64,000 nt of DNA from Cyclina sinensis (Eukaryota; Mollusca; Bivalvia; Venerida; Veneridae), in NCBI GenBank assembly GCA_012932295.1, contig JAAONU010000001.1, forward strand, positions 25,706,550 to 25,770,549, read 5' to 3'. Under the pieces are notes generated by a model. It was given only the letters and a program-made list of their open reading frames with translations, searched no databases and was not told the DNA's origin. The position numbers and the translations under genes are program-made. Below, in pieces: positions 59,801 to 63,330 of the stretch (position 1 is its first letter; each line of letters begins with the position of its first letter).

Positions 59801-60951
59801 TGGGTAATGTGGGATCAGAAACTAGGTCACCAAGTCAGATCAAAGGAAGATCTTGTTGATACTCTGGATACAACATTTTTAATCAAATCTTGAGTAAAGT
59901 TGCTCAGAATGTTTGCCTTCATGATAACTCAATGGATTTAGAAACTGGATAATGTGGGATCAGAAACTAGGTCACCAGGCCAAATCAGAGGAAACCCTTG
60001 TTAACACTCTACAGGGTACACTTTGATTTCAGATGTCATTAGTTTTGGTCAAATTGTAATTTCTAGGATGACTTAGAATATAGGTAATATGGAGTGAAAA
60101 ACAAGGTCACTCGATTTAATCTAATGAAAATGTTGTTAATGCTTAGAGACCACATTTTTGAAGGCAGTCTTAGTGAATTCTAGCCTTCTAGGTCCAGTCT
60201 AAAAGTGGGTCATCTGTGGTCATAAATAAGGGCACTGGCTTAAGTCAAACGAAGCAATGGATAATCTTTCTTTTCTAAAACCATATGCCTTAGAGCTTAG
60301 AAATTTGTTCTACCAAACTTGTTGAAATCATGGCCCTGGGGTCAAAATTGGCCTGCCCCATAGGGTCCTACATGTATTTGTGTAAAAGTCTTTTGTTAGA
60401 AACTGTAACCTCTAGACCTTAGATATTTGGTCTGTAGCATTGTATAGCTAAGCTGTGCAAGGATATTCATATTATTTCTATATCATCAAAATTAACCTGC
60501 CTGGGGTTCTTTATTTCATATTGGGTTGTGTAGGAAAAACTGAAAAGCCTGAACAATGGATTCAACTATACCCACACCCAAGCAACCTCTTTCACCACAA
60601 TTAACTGGAAAAAAACTACACCAGTCTTTAGAGCGAACTTACAGAACATGGTCAAGTTTGCAAAAAAGAGAATACTCTGTATGAAAAGCCTTTGCAGCTC
60701 GTGACCAGTTTACGAGAAACTTTAATTTAGATACATAGACAATCGATCTATCAGTTTTTTTTACCTAACTAAAATTCTATTCTAACTCTCATTACAGGTT
60801 AAGTCAGATGCAGCACAATATGAGATTACAACAGGAACTGTTGCGGAACCTGTGTGACCATTTCCATATAGAAGTCAAGAATGACCTGTATGATAACATT
60901 TCAATACAAAGTGACAGAACTGACTTTCCCAGCAAATTCGACTTTGTCTAG
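5450..60951 (+). CDS. TRPA1: TRPA1-like ankyrin-repeat cation channel, whole gene (29 exon positions)
   Basis: This is a multi-exon gene for a TRPA-family channel, a tetrameric non-selective cation channel of the plasma membrane; family members sense irritant electrophiles, heat or touch. Joining the exons listed below by GT-AG introns with matching phases gives about 1202 residues. In order these are an unstructured N-terminus (1-133), 16-17 ankyrin repeats (about 150-722), a pre-S1 linker with cysteines C728, C758 and C759, S1 (798-820), S2 (alternative exons 21a/21b), S3 (905-919), S4 (932-948), the S4-S5 linker, S5 (971-993), the pore and S6 (994-1051, motif LGEINY), a TRP-like helix (1052-1074) and a C-terminal coiled coil (1113-1170). 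Length and order match TRPA1. Oddities are a one-base insertion in exon 10, tandem S2 exons and repeats abutting several splice sites. I cannot separate TRPA1 from other invertebrate TRPA subtypes without a tree. The 5' UTR and promoter are unassigned. Confidence 0.93.
5853..6194. other. Intron start after exon 1
   Basis: The frame of exon 1 stays open to 5998, but this is read-through past both candidate donors. Nothing else is recognised. Confidence 0.5.
6195..6962. repeat. Long repeat element of the 'atgcccc...ggcatatagt' family
   Basis: It starts atgccccagaagggaggca followed by 'gtccgtcggtcagtccgtc' and ends gggggcattgtcatcttaca. The interior is ~170-bp degenerate tandem units with 'tacttcatacttggacac' and 'ttgatcttgacc'. 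Related copies are at 20309, 53397 and 62967. I recall similar repeats from bivalve genomes; the class is not clear. Confidence 0.7.
7075..7162. repeat. Short ~22-bp tandem repeat
   Basis: About four copies of 'gaaacagtactgatacacaa' in a row. Confidence 0.8.
7163..8189. other. Intron stretch, nothing recognised
   Basis: AT-rich intronic DNA between exons 1 and 2 without repeats or exon-like sequence that I can support. Confidence 0.5.
8190..8345 (+). mobile_element. SINE fragment, tRNA-like head
   Basis: It contains an A-box-like 'gtccagtggtaagaacc', then 'gtgtctctagaataggat' and 'ggggcatcggtcatatgggc'. The last two blocks recur at 44450-44560, which marks a dispersed family. Confidence 0.55.
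8346..9005. other. Intron stretch, nothing recognised
   Basis: AT-rich, no supported element. Confidence 0.45.
9007..9893. repeat. 35-bp minisatellite, about 25 copies
   Basis: Unit core 'ggttagaagcatagttgtaa' followed by 'cacataccggtattt', with variants (gttcttataca, agctttaacgc). The open minus-strand frames are by-products of the repeat. Confidence 0.93.
9894..11024. other. Intron stretch, nothing recognised
   Basis: AT-rich with short microsatellite-like runs; no exon, RNA or clear element. Confidence 0.45.
11025..11110. mobile_element. Possible fragment of a TA-flanked DNA transposon
   Basis: The phrases 'ggttaattcaaagttgctt', 'ggggacgaggtaaatcc' and 'caagttatcgaagtcc' resemble ends of pogo/Tigger-type MITEs. 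I could not find the partner end. Confidence 0.3.
11715..12618. repeat. 30-bp minisatellite, about 30 copies (part 1)
   Basis: Unit core 'aataatcttgtactatgatc' + 'ttgtatcaat'. The period is a multiple of three, so long frames open on both strands without coding meaning. It is interrupted at 12619 by a MITE and resumes at 13481. Confidence 0.93.
12621..13480. mobile_element. pogo/Tigger-like MITE inserted in the 30-bp array
   Basis: 860 bp with inverted ends CAGTAAAAACTCACGATG-like and GAGGTTTTACTG, flanked by TA (12619-12620 and 13481-13482). The sub-terminal 'gaccaactcaatatt' recurs inverted at the right end. Removing it with one TA restores the 30-bp unit, a clean empty site. No transposase frame is present. 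Confidence 0.82.
13481..13690. repeat. 30-bp minisatellite, part 2
   Basis: Six or so degenerate units continue the array after the MITE, becoming diverged towards 13690. Confidence 0.8.
13945..14455. repeat. 39-bp minisatellite, about 13 copies
   Basis: Unit core 'tactgtcatgacatgtatga' + 'agtcacatgttctgtttgt'. The length is a multiple of 3, so repetitive frames run through on both strands. catgacatgt within the unit is nearly self-complementary. Confidence 0.92.
14456..15385. other. Intron stretch before exon 2
   Basis: Nothing recognised apart from the possible alternative acceptor at 15384-15385. Confidence 0.45.
15415..15571 (+). CDS. TRPA1: Exon 2: first ankyrin repeat
   Basis: Acceptor tttatttcag, donor g|gtatgt, phase 1 at the end. 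It encodes IIRDDLVADLRYQL followed by an ankyrin repeat with the core GNTPVHVAA (residues 134-185). An alternative start at 15386, after ttttgttttaaag, would keep the frame with the 5853 donor of exon 1 and prepend MYKKANLFQ. Decayed partial copies of this exon's 3' end lie in the following intron. Confidence 0.9.
15624..16490 (+). pseudogene. Decayed partial copies of exon 2's 3' end in its intron
   Basis: 15624-15650, about 15752-15818 and 16441-16490 each resemble the junction of exon 2 (15533-15600): shared 'gagttaggtcccttg', 'taaagc.ggta' and 'ggtgatcctcttggtt'-like blocks. None keeps an intact frame with its own acceptor. Confidence 0.5.
16491..17288. other. Intron stretch, nothing recognised
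   Basis: AT-rich, ending in a run of about 23 T that borders the next element. Confidence 0.45.
17289..19324. mobile_element. Outer DNA-transposon-like element with ~36-bp inverted ends
   Basis: The ends 'aaggccacgacttttttat' + 'ttattggtttacaaaa' and their inverse at 19290-19324 match with few changes. Without the inner insertion it would be about 0.58 kb. No transposase domain is visible. Confidence 0.75.
17549..19005. mobile_element. Inner TA-flanked element nested in 17289-19324
   Basis: 1457 bp with inverted ends CAGTACTGCTCCCGCGATGT and (inverted) CAGTACAGCTCCCGCGATGT, flanked by TA (17547-17548 and 19006-19007). It is richer in CpG (repeated 'cgcgga' motifs) than its surroundings, consistent with a younger insertion. 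A 105-codon frame at 18413-18730 has no recognisable domain. Confidence 0.78.
19325..20090. other. Intron stretch before exon 3
   Basis: Nothing recognised. Confidence 0.45.
20091..20266 (+). CDS. TRPA1: Exon 3: ankyrin repeats 2-3
   Basis: Acceptor ctttctcag, donor gag|gtaaga. Residues 186-244, with ankyrin cores YPLHLAAKYN and TPLHHAARKGHVGMVE. It starts in phase 1 from exon 2 and ends in phase 0. A repeat element begins about 40 bp past the donor. Confidence 0.95.
20309..21680. repeat. Long repeat element ('tatacccccac' start) with internal AAGGTCA units
   Basis: It starts with an imperfect hairpin 'tatacccccaccacgaa'/'gggggggtata' and 'cggtcagtcggtcggttgg', followed by ~200-250 bp tandem units with 'gcaatgtgcagaacccat', 'ccttgtgtcag' and 'tcaaggtcaaggtcacac'. 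The start lies about 40 bp after the exon 3 donor. The right end is not clear. Confidence 0.7.
21681..25375. other. Long intron stretch, nothing recognised
   Basis: 3.7 kb of AT-rich intron between exons 3 and 4. Short frames only; no repeat array or exon-like sequence that I can defend. Confidence 0.45.
25380..26760 (-). mobile_element. Degraded LINE with ORF1 joined to ORF2 C-terminus
   Basis: On the minus strand, 26720-26400 translates in broken frames to an ORF1-like part (coiled coil, then SRRNNLIFRGI, then ITEFLVNRLDMEWRDVCTARA). It runs directly into ORF2 C-terminal sequence (GYLGIVFSTGQSF, LNKYL-like MNKYLSKF, ELFDKLIM). 25648-25430 gives the terminal zinc-finger-like motif CTVCKRLEDEYHF. 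The endonuclease and most of the RT domain are missing, and several stops and frameshifts are present. It is a non-LTR retrotransposon; the clade is not assigned. Confidence 0.72.
27022..27129 (+). CDS. TRPA1: Exon 4: ankyrin repeats 3-4
   Basis: Acceptor ttctttcag, donor ctg|gtaagg, phase 0 at both ends, 36 codons (residues 245-280). It completes repeat 3 (MLLFTEGCEID) and encodes the core RLTPLHEACQLKQ of repeat 4. Confidence 0.95.
27532..27640 (+). CDS. TRPA1: Exon 5: ankyrin repeats 4-5
   Basis: Acceptor accttcag, donor aaag|gtagga, phase 0 to phase 1. Residues 281-316 with IDHGADTDARD and GSPLLFAAAEG. It contains a GCGGCCGC site, an unusual CpG cluster in this AT-rich window. Confidence 0.95.
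28038..28141 (+). CDS. TRPA1: Exon 6: ankyrin repeats 5-6
   Basis: Acceptor ttcttatag, donor gag|gtaagt, phase 1 to phase 0. Residues 317-351. It contains a short insert between repeats (QKWKGVKGKNAALNHVD), then GTSALHLAVQNNQME. The intron turns into a minus-strand SINE tail about 6 nt after the exon end. Confidence 0.94.
28147..28433 (-). mobile_element. tRNA-derived SINE with V-SINE-like tail
   Basis: Read on the minus strand it begins with a well-kept tRNA-like head: A box 'taactcaattggtagagc', B box 'gttcgatgccc' (about 28370-28433). It ends with 'ggcattaaaccccaataaac' and a (caaac)n-type tail at 28147. The tail resembles the V-SINE superfamily known from molluscs; that link is from memory. 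Its tail end lies about 6 nt from the exon 6 boundary. Confidence 0.8.
28440..28790. other. Intron 6 remainder
   Basis: It contains short 'aggtcagtgggtcaagatca'-type remnants of the long repeat families, otherwise nothing. Confidence 0.4.
28801..28848 (+). CDS. TRPA1: Exon 7: ankyrin repeat 6 end (16 codons)
   Basis: A small 48-nt exon, phase 0 at both ends; acceptor ctgtttcag, donor aat|gtgagt. It encodes VIDLLIANGAEINMQN, the second helix and finger of an ankyrin repeat (residues 352-367). Skipping it would keep the frame but break a repeat. Confidence 0.93.
28849..30910. other. Intron 7, with a tRNA-like SINE head at 28962-29030
   Basis: 28962-29030 has an A-box-like 'tatagtggttagagtcc' and a B-box-like 'ggttgaatccc', likely a SINE remnant. 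The rest is unremarkable. Confidence 0.5.
30916..31349. mobile_element. TTAA-flanked MITE, family 1, copy 2
   Basis: 434 bp, flanked by TTAA on both sides, with the same inverted ends and about 95% identity by eye to 4840-5274. The internal minus-strand tRNA-like part keeps a B-box-like gagttcaaatc. It lies in the intron between exons 7 and 8. Confidence 0.87.
31747..31871 (+). CDS. TRPA1: Exon 8: ankyrin repeats 7-8
   Basis: Acceptor catgtttag, donor catag|gtatgt, phase 2 at the end. Residues 368-408 with core YTPLHMAVIGG and the start of MTPVHR. The intron opens directly into a 21-bp minisatellite that repeats the exon-intron junction. Confidence 0.94.
31872..32467. repeat. 21-bp minisatellite repeating the exon 8 splice donor
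   Basis: About 29 units of 'gtatgtgacatgaatgtatag' type, with gac/ggc variants and 20-bp units lacking a base. The array starts at the first base of the intron and each unit recreates the ag|gtatgt donor. The short 'ttaatgatag' variants recur at ~105-110 bp and ~230 bp spacing, showing higher-order duplication. Confidence 0.93.
32468..32866. other. Intron 8 remainder
   Basis: Nothing recognised. Confidence 0.45.
32867..32915 (+). CDS. TRPA1: Exon 9: ankyrin repeat 8 (short exon)
   Basis: A 49-nt exon; acceptor ttttcttcag, donor aaa|gtactt (weak). It completes the Arg codon from exon 8 and encodes CAMYGKREVLEVLLQK (residues 409-425), the helices of repeat 8. It joins in phase 0 to exon 10, which continues GANINARTSEQ, a normal ankyrin finger. 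Confidence 0.92.
33344..34860. repeat. Long 'AGCTCACC...CTCAGGTGAG' element, copy I
   Basis: It starts tagctcacctcaaggtgag, has ~170-190 bp internal units ('aatcttcttgtctgaaac', 'tcaaattatgtccctgg', 'tagtggacc'), and ends actcaggtgag...'gaccctcttgttt'. Six bases separate its end from exon 10. Related copies are at 48644, 56007 and, less clearly, 46448 and 59143. Confidence 0.75.
34867..35062 (+). CDS. TRPA1: Exon 10: ankyrin repeats 9-10, with apparent 1-nt insertion
   Basis: Acceptor tgttttgacag, donor cag|gtaagg. It encodes GANINARTSEQMTPLLVAA and RNALHWTVDQGHYHI. As written, the last codons read TAAHA and leave phase 1, but exon 11 is only ankyrin-like in phase 0. Dropping one T of the pair at 35045/35046 makes the exon end ILQLLMQ in phase 0, a normal second ankyrin helix continuing NGGEDLL in exon 11. 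A sequence error or a frameshift allele is therefore likely. If real, the frame would stop at a TGA early in exon 12. The polypyrimidine tract of the acceptor is the end of a transposon-like repeat. Confidence 0.9.
35578..35661 (+). CDS. TRPA1: Exon 11: ankyrin repeats 10-11
   Basis: Acceptor attttgtag, donor atg|gtataa, 28 codons, phase 0 at both ends (residues 491-518). It encodes NGGEDLLSVMD then QTVAHYAARTGNTM. This frame fits exon 12 but not the uncorrected end of exon 10. Confidence 0.93.
36359..36441 (+). CDS. TRPA1: Exon 12: ankyrin repeats 11-12
   Basis: Acceptor tggttacag, donor ga|gtaagt, phase 0 to phase 2. Residues 519-545: MMKLLIDFGVHLGTRDQDG then KTPLHIAS. Confidence 0.95.
37138..37299 (+). 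CDS. TRPA1: Exon 13: ankyrin repeats 12-13
   Basis: Acceptor cattttttag, donor gtcag|gtcagt, starts and ends in phase 2. Residues 546-599: CGNYTCVEMLIDM, then GRTPLMLACLSGHFKAARS and LLALGAD. Confidence 0.95.
37857..37968 (+). CDS. TRPA1: Exon 14: ankyrin repeat 14
   Basis: Acceptor tttttaacag, donor aag|gtaagt, phase 2 to phase 0. Residues 600-637: CTAMILAASKGHVKVIQLL then AEVNVCDKLK. Confidence 0.95.
38426..38595 (+). CDS. TRPA1: Exon 15: ankyrin repeats 15-16
   Basis: Acceptor ctgaatttcag, donor agaaa|gtgagt, phase 0 to phase 2. Residues 638-693: NTALHMSAAGGHVDAVRLLL and the weaker repeat KSALDMALDYEQVDVAVAMM. Confidence 0.95.
39044..39128 (+). CDS. TRPA1: Exon 16: last, degenerate ankyrin repeat
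   Basis: Acceptor gcatattttag, donor atg|gtaaca, phase 2 to phase 0. Residues 694-722: KEIMSVRDDQGFTPMKKLIR then KAPEAAM, matching the end of the TRPA1 ankyrin domain. Confidence 0.93.
39641..39700 (+). CDS. TRPA1: Exon 17: pre-S1 linker with candidate reactive cysteine
   Basis: Acceptor ccttctacag, donor tca|gtatgt, 20 codons, phase 0 at both ends. It encodes VVMDSCVEESDHRKDDMDYS (residues 723-742). The VMDSC motif aligns with LLDFC of vertebrate TRPA1, which contains a cysteine modified by electrophiles. The alignment is from memory of the family; the function of C728 is inferred. Confidence 0.92.
40020..40097 (+). CDS. TRPA1: Exon 18: pre-S1 linker
   Basis: Acceptor ggtttattttag, donor gat|gtaagt, 26 codons, phase 0 at both ends. 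LKYDFNYIDPGPDDPCC matches the YNFKYLQ region of TRPA1, with paired cysteines C758 and C759. Confidence 0.93.
40496..40566 (+). CDS. TRPA1: Exon 19: pre-S1 helix
   Basis: Acceptor tttgttcag, donor aaatg|gtaggt, phase 0 to phase 2. It encodes TMIEFNREDLLSHPL and SMLIMK (residues 769-791), the conserved 'LL-HP' motif before S1 of TRPA channels. Confidence 0.94.
40993..41182 (+). CDS. TRPA1: Exon 20: S1 and S1-S2 extracellular loop
   Basis: Acceptor ctattgcag, donor gag|gtagat, phase 2 to phase 0. WRKFGRYILYSNLFIYIVYV forms S1 (about 798-820). The loop contains one N-glycosylation sequon (NET, N846) and a cysteine. Residues 792-855. It splices in phase 0 to either exon 21a or exon 21b. Confidence 0.94.
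41555..41671 (+). CDS. TRPA1: Exon 21a: S2 segment, first of two tandem alternative exons
   Basis: Acceptor tgtgttttag, donor cag|gtaatt, 117 nt = 39 codons, phase 0 at both ends (residues 856-894). It starts EAVLSTLDIRHPALF, then the S2 core LVLEVFILLL, and ends KELFMLWGQ. Exon 21b, 31 nt downstream, has the same length and phase and 22 of 39 identical residues. Either copy joins exons 20 and 22 in frame. Confidence 0.93.
41672..41702 (+). promoter_or_regulatory. 31-nt spacer between exons 21a and 21b
   Basis: It carries the donor of 21a (gtaatt) and the acceptor of 21b (tacttattgtag) within 31 nt. There is no room for both U1 and U2 complexes and a branch point, so 21a-to-21b splicing should be blocked. 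This is the predicted basis of mutual exclusion. Confidence 0.75.
41703..41819 (+). CDS. TRPA1: Exon 21b: S2 segment, second tandem alternative exon
   Basis: Acceptor cttattgtag, donor cag|gtatga, 117 nt, phase 0 at both ends. It starts EAFLSKQTIRSRDMF, then the S2 core IILEIFIFLL, and ends KEVFMLWGQ. The frame is intact and most changes are conservative in the membrane core, so it is under constraint, not a pseudoexon. The outer part is more basic than in 21a. The gap to 21a (41672-41702) is too short for normal splicing, so the two are predicted to be mutually exclusive. Confidence 0.92.
41820..42170. other. Intron after exon 21b
   Basis: No third S2-like exon is seen in this stretch or further on towards exon 22. 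Confidence 0.5.
42173..43068. mobile_element. pogo/Tigger-like MITE
   Basis: 896 bp with inverted ends CAGTCATTCCTCGATAGC and (inverted) CAGTCATTCCTCGATGGC, flanked by TA (42171-42172 and 43069-43070). Sub-terminal 'ctcgat'/'ctcgaagt' motifs are present. No transposase frame. Confidence 0.85.
43071..44440. other. Intron stretch, nothing recognised
   Basis: A 62-codon frame at 43830-44018 follows an acceptor-like 'gttacag' but has no homology to the channel and no matching donor; not called. Confidence 0.45.
44445..44790 (+). mobile_element. SINE-like fragments
   Basis: 44450-44560 repeats blocks of 8190-8345 ('gtgtctctggaatgggat', 'gggggcatcagtcatatagg'). 44560-44790 has a clear B box 'ggttcgagtccc' followed by 'gaatggttaccgagtgcctg' and ends 'ccctttcagtaggggtgaca'. 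Confidence 0.6.
44791..46010. other. Intron stretch before exon 22
   Basis: A solo 'gccatggccctcttgtttgg' end of the long element family lies at about 45158. Otherwise nothing. Confidence 0.45.
46011..46177 (+). CDS. TRPA1: Exon 22: S2-S3 linker, S3 and S4
   Basis: Acceptor gaaatttcag, donor gcagag|gtacgg, phase 0 to phase 2. Residues 895-949: KWRYFINPYTYLNWIM then S3, and NWRGAWISSLCAW then ISYLQ before the donor (S4). The frame stays open past the donor to 46290, but the join to exon 23 gives the conserved LQRLDVIGIY. Confidence 0.94.
46448..46800. repeat. Fragment of the 'CTCACCTGAGC' element family
   Basis: It starts aactcacctgagcacgaat, followed by 'catcatccgtcatcaac' and 'tccaaacagcatcttct'. 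No right end is visible. Confidence 0.5.
47165..48125. repeat. ~146-bp tandem repeat, about 6-7 copies
   Basis: Unit blocks 'aataacttgagtttgctttg', 'gtatgggtagcttatatca', 'ggattgctacccaggtgtct' and 'tcaaggtcaaggtcactgtt'. Frames through it are repeat by-products. Confidence 0.85.
48300..48360 (+). CDS. TRPA1: Exon 23: S4-S5 linker
   Basis: Acceptor tgtacatttcag, donor aag|gtaggt, 61 nt. It completes Arg and encodes LDVIGIYFVMFNEVMMSLAK (residues 951-970), matching the TRPA1 S4-S5 linker. Confidence 0.94.
48644..50450. repeat. Long 'AGCTCATC...CTCAGGTGAG' element, copy II
   Basis: It starts tagctcatctgagcacttt and ends actcaggtgagcaattcagg + 'gctctcttgttg'. The interior is ~170-185 bp units with 'aatcttcttgtctgaaacc' and 'tcactattggccccacc'. 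It lies in the intron between exons 23 and 24. Confidence 0.78.
50668..50736 (+). CDS. TRPA1: Exon 24: S5
   Basis: Acceptor ttttttcacag, donor gtg|gtaaga, 23 codons, phase 0. It encodes VMLVLVLFIMAFAQAFSAVI and AQV (residues 971-993), S5 ending at the outer pore. A 1.6-kb 22-bp repeat array starts about 80 bp into the next intron. Confidence 0.94.
50815..52390. repeat. 22-bp minisatellite, about 70 copies
   Basis: Unit 'ttctttgttcaccatgtact' + 'tg', with variants ccatgtacacc and catgttttttt. The unit has no stop in any forward frame and its length is not a multiple of three, so all three plus frames are open for 1.3-1.6 kb. No start context, domain or non-repeat flank supports translation. 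It lies in the intron between exons 24 and 25. Confidence 0.95.
52391..52670. other. Intron remainder before exon 25
   Basis: Nothing recognised. Confidence 0.45.
52671..52844 (+). CDS. TRPA1: Exon 25: pore helix, selectivity filter and S6
   Basis: Acceptor ctaatatttcag, donor ctg|gtaatt, 58 codons, phase 0. FPLTVLAMTLGEINYVDVY is the pore helix and filter; E1013 takes the place of the acidic filter residue of vertebrate TRPA1 (LGD). S6 is IITLFMIVMPIALMNLL. A decayed copy of the first ~50 nt with its acceptor lies at 53009-53085. Confidence 0.95.
53009..53085 (+). pseudogene. Decayed duplicate of the pore exon start
   Basis: It matches 52649-52723 closely, including the acceptor ctaatatttcag. 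The translation PGIRHHDLFPLTVLTVT stops matching before the filter and runs into TGA. It has no donor or S6. It lies about 165 bp after exon 25. Confidence 0.82.
53397..54116. repeat. Long 'atgcccccc' repeat element
   Basis: Starts atgccccccatgg, ends 'gcggggggggaagcatatat' + 'catctcttgtt'. Internal ~170-bp units carry 'aggtcaaaggtcaaggtcac'. Same family as 6195, with weak terminal complementarity. Confidence 0.65.
54245..54313 (+). CDS. TRPA1: Exon 26: S6 end and TRP-like helix
   Basis: Acceptor ctgtttgatag, donor cag|gtaaag, 23 codons, phase 0. IGVAVGDIDKIQKQAYIKRI matches the IGLAVGDIAEVQKHASLKRI region of TRPA1 (residues 1052-1074). Confidence 0.95.
54314..54848. other. Intron 26
   Basis: Nothing recognised. 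Confidence 0.45.
54849..54962 (+). CDS. TRPA1: Exon 27: C-terminal cytoplasmic linker
   Basis: Acceptor ttactttcag, donor cgg|gtatgt, 38 codons, phase 0 (residues 1075-1112). A basic, charged stretch with FPKSFQRRLYQRFFHIKP. Confidence 0.92.
54963..55289. other. Intron 27 left part
   Basis: Nothing recognised before the TTAA MITE. Confidence 0.45.
55294..55704. mobile_element. TTAA-flanked MITE, family 2, with tRNA-like core
   Basis: 411 bp flanked by TTAA (55290-55293 and 55705-55708), inverted ends AGGGACTGACTCACAG and CTGTGAGTCAGTCACT. The ends are unlike family 1 but the plan is the same. Plus-strand 55528-55610 carries an A-box-like gcctcagtggtg and a B-box-like ggttttgaatcc. It lies in the intron between exons 27 and 28. 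Confidence 0.85.
55867..55985 (+). CDS. TRPA1: Exon 28: start of C-terminal coiled coil
   Basis: Acceptor ttgtattttag, donor ca|gtaagt, phase 0 to phase 2 (residues 1113-1151). EKDFTVETLQEIQRNVYKNK begins a heptad-like helix, as in the central coiled coil of the TRPA1 tetramer. A repeat element starts about 20 bp past the donor. Confidence 0.92.
56007..57927. repeat. Long 'AGCTCACC...CAGGTGAG' element, copy III
   Basis: It starts tagctcacctggcacaaag about 20 bp after the exon 28 donor and ends cccaggtgagcgctttaggg + 'ggccctcttgttg'. It holds five or more ~185-bp units, then a C run of about 22 at 57307-57329, then four ~110-bp units with 'gacctactgacctac' and 'gcaatgaaatttggacc' (57350-57840). 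Confidence 0.8.
57928..59142. other. Intron 28 middle part
   Basis: 58005-58215 is a weak tRNA-like/SINE remnant ('gaggtctagtggttat', 'tttcagatgagatac'). The rest is unremarkable. Confidence 0.45.
59143..60540. repeat. Long repeat element with ~170-bp units
   Basis: It starts tagctcaactgagcatatg. Units contain 'ggaaaaccttgttaacactc', 'gatcaaaaactaggtcacc' and 'gctcagaatgtttgcctt'. It is related at the left end to the 33344 family; the right end is diffuse. Confidence 0.65.
60798..60951 (+). CDS. TRPA1: Exon 29: coiled coil end, C-terminus and stop
   Basis: Acceptor tcattacag. It completes Gln, continues the coiled coil (LSQMQHNMRLQQELLRNL) and ends PSKFDFV with TAG at 60949-60951. Residues 1152-1202. 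The 3' UTR follows without a visible intron. Confidence 0.92.
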
Positions 60952-61215
60952 GGTGATTTGAATAACTTTTTAAAAAATTAAAGAAAGAGATCTTTCTTGG
61001 TAGCAGAGACATATAATAAGATAGTGTCTCTGTTGGTAGTAACCCAAAAGACCCTAATATTTTAACCTACAGGCTACAGTTCTTTTTCTATGTTTGCAGG
61101 TTTTCCTGTTGTTAAGAGTATAGAAGAAAGATCAAGATTGCAAAAGGAAGTAATTGAATGCAAAAGGAAGTAATTGAATGCAAAAGGAAGTAATAGTTAA
61201 AGTAGAAAGTAAAGT

Positions 61216-61221
61216 AATAAA
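61216..61221 (+). promoter_or_regulatory. Candidate polyadenylation signal AATAAA
   Basis: Exact AATAAA 265 nt after the stop codon. A second exact copy lies at 61531-61536. Position and motif only; many chance AATAAA occur in AT-rich DNA. Confidence 0.35.
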
Positions 61222-61530
61222 ATATCTAAAATATCTGTTCCACAGATGTTACTGGAAACAGACATTTTTTTTTATATTTTGGCCTAAATATGCTATGTAT
61301 ATATAATTAGCAAGCTCCAGTTGTCTTGCATGGAAGGCCAGACTTTTCCAGTAGTGTTGGTGTTGAATTTTCATCCATTTTTAGGTTTAGGACTAAAAAT
61401 CTGACTTAGCCTGACATGAAAAGACTCACATGATTTTCAGCTGCATTCTGTTTTTCTGATATATTTTGTTTATGTAAATGCTAAAAGATGTTGAAAACAA
61501 AAAAAAAGAAGAGGAATTAAAAGTTGACCA

Positions 61531-61536
61531 AATAAA
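61531..61536 (+). promoter_or_regulatory. Second candidate polyadenylation signal AATAAA
   Basis: Exact AATAAA 580 nt past the stop, followed by a gtt-rich stretch. It could mark a longer 3' UTR isoform. Confidence 0.3.
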
Positions 61537-61600
61537 TGTTGTCCATCATGTGATCAGTAAAGAGAAGATAACCCATGATTTTCTAAATATGTTAGAAACA

Positions 61601-62960
61601 GTGATGTCCCTTTTGTAAGCGGGTGAAAATGATGTCGAATCACATCGGCAGAGATATGATAGGCAATTATTGGTTTCTTAAAAATTCAAGCATGAGTGCT
61701 GTTCCTTTGATTTTGCAAAGTTCTAATTTATATTACACCTGGTAAAAGGACTATGCCATGCCCTTGAGTCATTGTTGAATCTGCTTGAGGGACACATGCT
61801 TTACTTGGGTACATATATTGCATTTTTACACATTCACTTGTAAGTCACCTAAACTTGATCTAGAGATTATCAAGAAAACCATATCCGACCAGATCTTTAA
61901 AAGACAAAATCTTTTCTACCCTGTATGAAAAACAGTGACACATACCTAATGAAAAATTCACGAGTCTAAACTTTTTCTGTTGAAGTGATCAGACAGTAGT
62001 CTCAACACCTATTTCTGTGGTATCACACATTTTCATTGGCTAGCAATGGAAATGAGAAAACTATGATAATGTTTTACTCGTTATCATAATGAAATAGATT
62101 AAAAAACCACTCAAAAGAAAAAAACACTGCATAATATTACATTTTTATTCAACAAGTAAAAACGTCGTGTACACAAAATCACGATCAATTAAGTTGCAGT
62201 GTATTTAGCTTGGTTGAAAAAAAAGTCTGTGAAAATCAAACTGTAAAATATGAAACATGTACAAAGCTTTTTGTTTTAAAAGCGGTAAGAAAGTTTTGTA
62301 TGTGAGCTACTAATGCCCGTACACACTGCCCTAACACAGAAAATGTTTGGTAATGTAACAGCTAGAGCTGTCTGTCATTTTGGAATGAAAATCGGGCACA
62401 TGTTTATACTGATTATTTTGATTAGAACAATTTTTTTTTTTTAATGAAACTGTATAATAATGTGTGATGCATCATGATTCTAAGATGGCCATCAAACGAC
62501 TCATGGCTGTTGAATTGTGTGGCTATGTGGTGGCTGGGCAGGGCATGATGAGACAAAACCTGGTCCCATTATAATAATTGTATCTCAATTCTTGACTCCA
62601 AATCCATACACATTTCAATGTCAGACTGTGCTCAAATCATAACTAGAAACTCCAACAGTAAATACAGTGATAAAGAGCTAAACTGTATGTAGTTCACTGT
62701 TTACATTTAAAGTTTAACAGTACTGAAAAAAATTAATCTGATTAAAATCAGCTCCTAAATAACACTCCGCTATAAGGATCTGAAGGTGACCAATTCAATT
62801 CTATCTTCTTGATAATCTTGATTTCCAATTTTGTTATTTATAAACCAGCCAATGAGATTGCATCTTGCGATGTATCCTTACCACTTACCTGTACACATGG
62901 CATGTTAATACTGAGTGTGTAAGCTTCCTTAGCATTATAATGTTTAAATCATCTTGAATA
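61601..62960. other. Intergenic stretch
   Basis: AT-rich, no supported feature. Confidence 0.45.
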
Positions 62961-62966
62961 TTTTTA

Positions 62967-63330
62967 TGCCCCCGAAGGGAGGCATATAGTAATTGCACTG
63001 TCTGTCCGTCCGTCTGTCTGTTTAAATCTGTCCTCAATTCATCTCCAAAACCGCTTGAGGGATTTCATTGAAACTTAACAGGAGTGTTTGTCACCAAGCC
63101 CAGTTGTGCATGTCGTCAGGGCATTCCACTCGATTTATTTTTGGCAGAGTTATGGGGACTTAATCATTTTTTTTACTCTAACTTCTATATTAAAGTCTTG
63201 ACCACACTTGTCCACTTGAGGATTTCATTGAAACTTCATACGAATGTTTGTCATATGATTGACACTGCATAATGCAATATTAAATAGGTTTCAGTTTTGT
63301 ACCACAGGGTTGCACATTAGGATTGGGAGC
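62967..63330. repeat. 'atgcccccgaagggaggca' element, left end
   Basis: atgcccccgaagggaggcat, then 'gtctgtccgtccgtctgtct' and two ~110-bp units with 'ggatttcattgaaactt'. Same family as 6195 and 53397, probably 3'-truncated. Confidence 0.65.

Larger units (their letters stand above)
60952..61600 (+). other. Probable 3' UTR of the TRPA gene
   Basis: AT-rich, non-coding sequence after the stop. It contains a small tandem repeat at about 61128-61193 (20-bp unit, three copies, core gcaaaaggaagtaattgaat) and two AATAAA motifs. The transcript end is not determined. Confidence 0.45.
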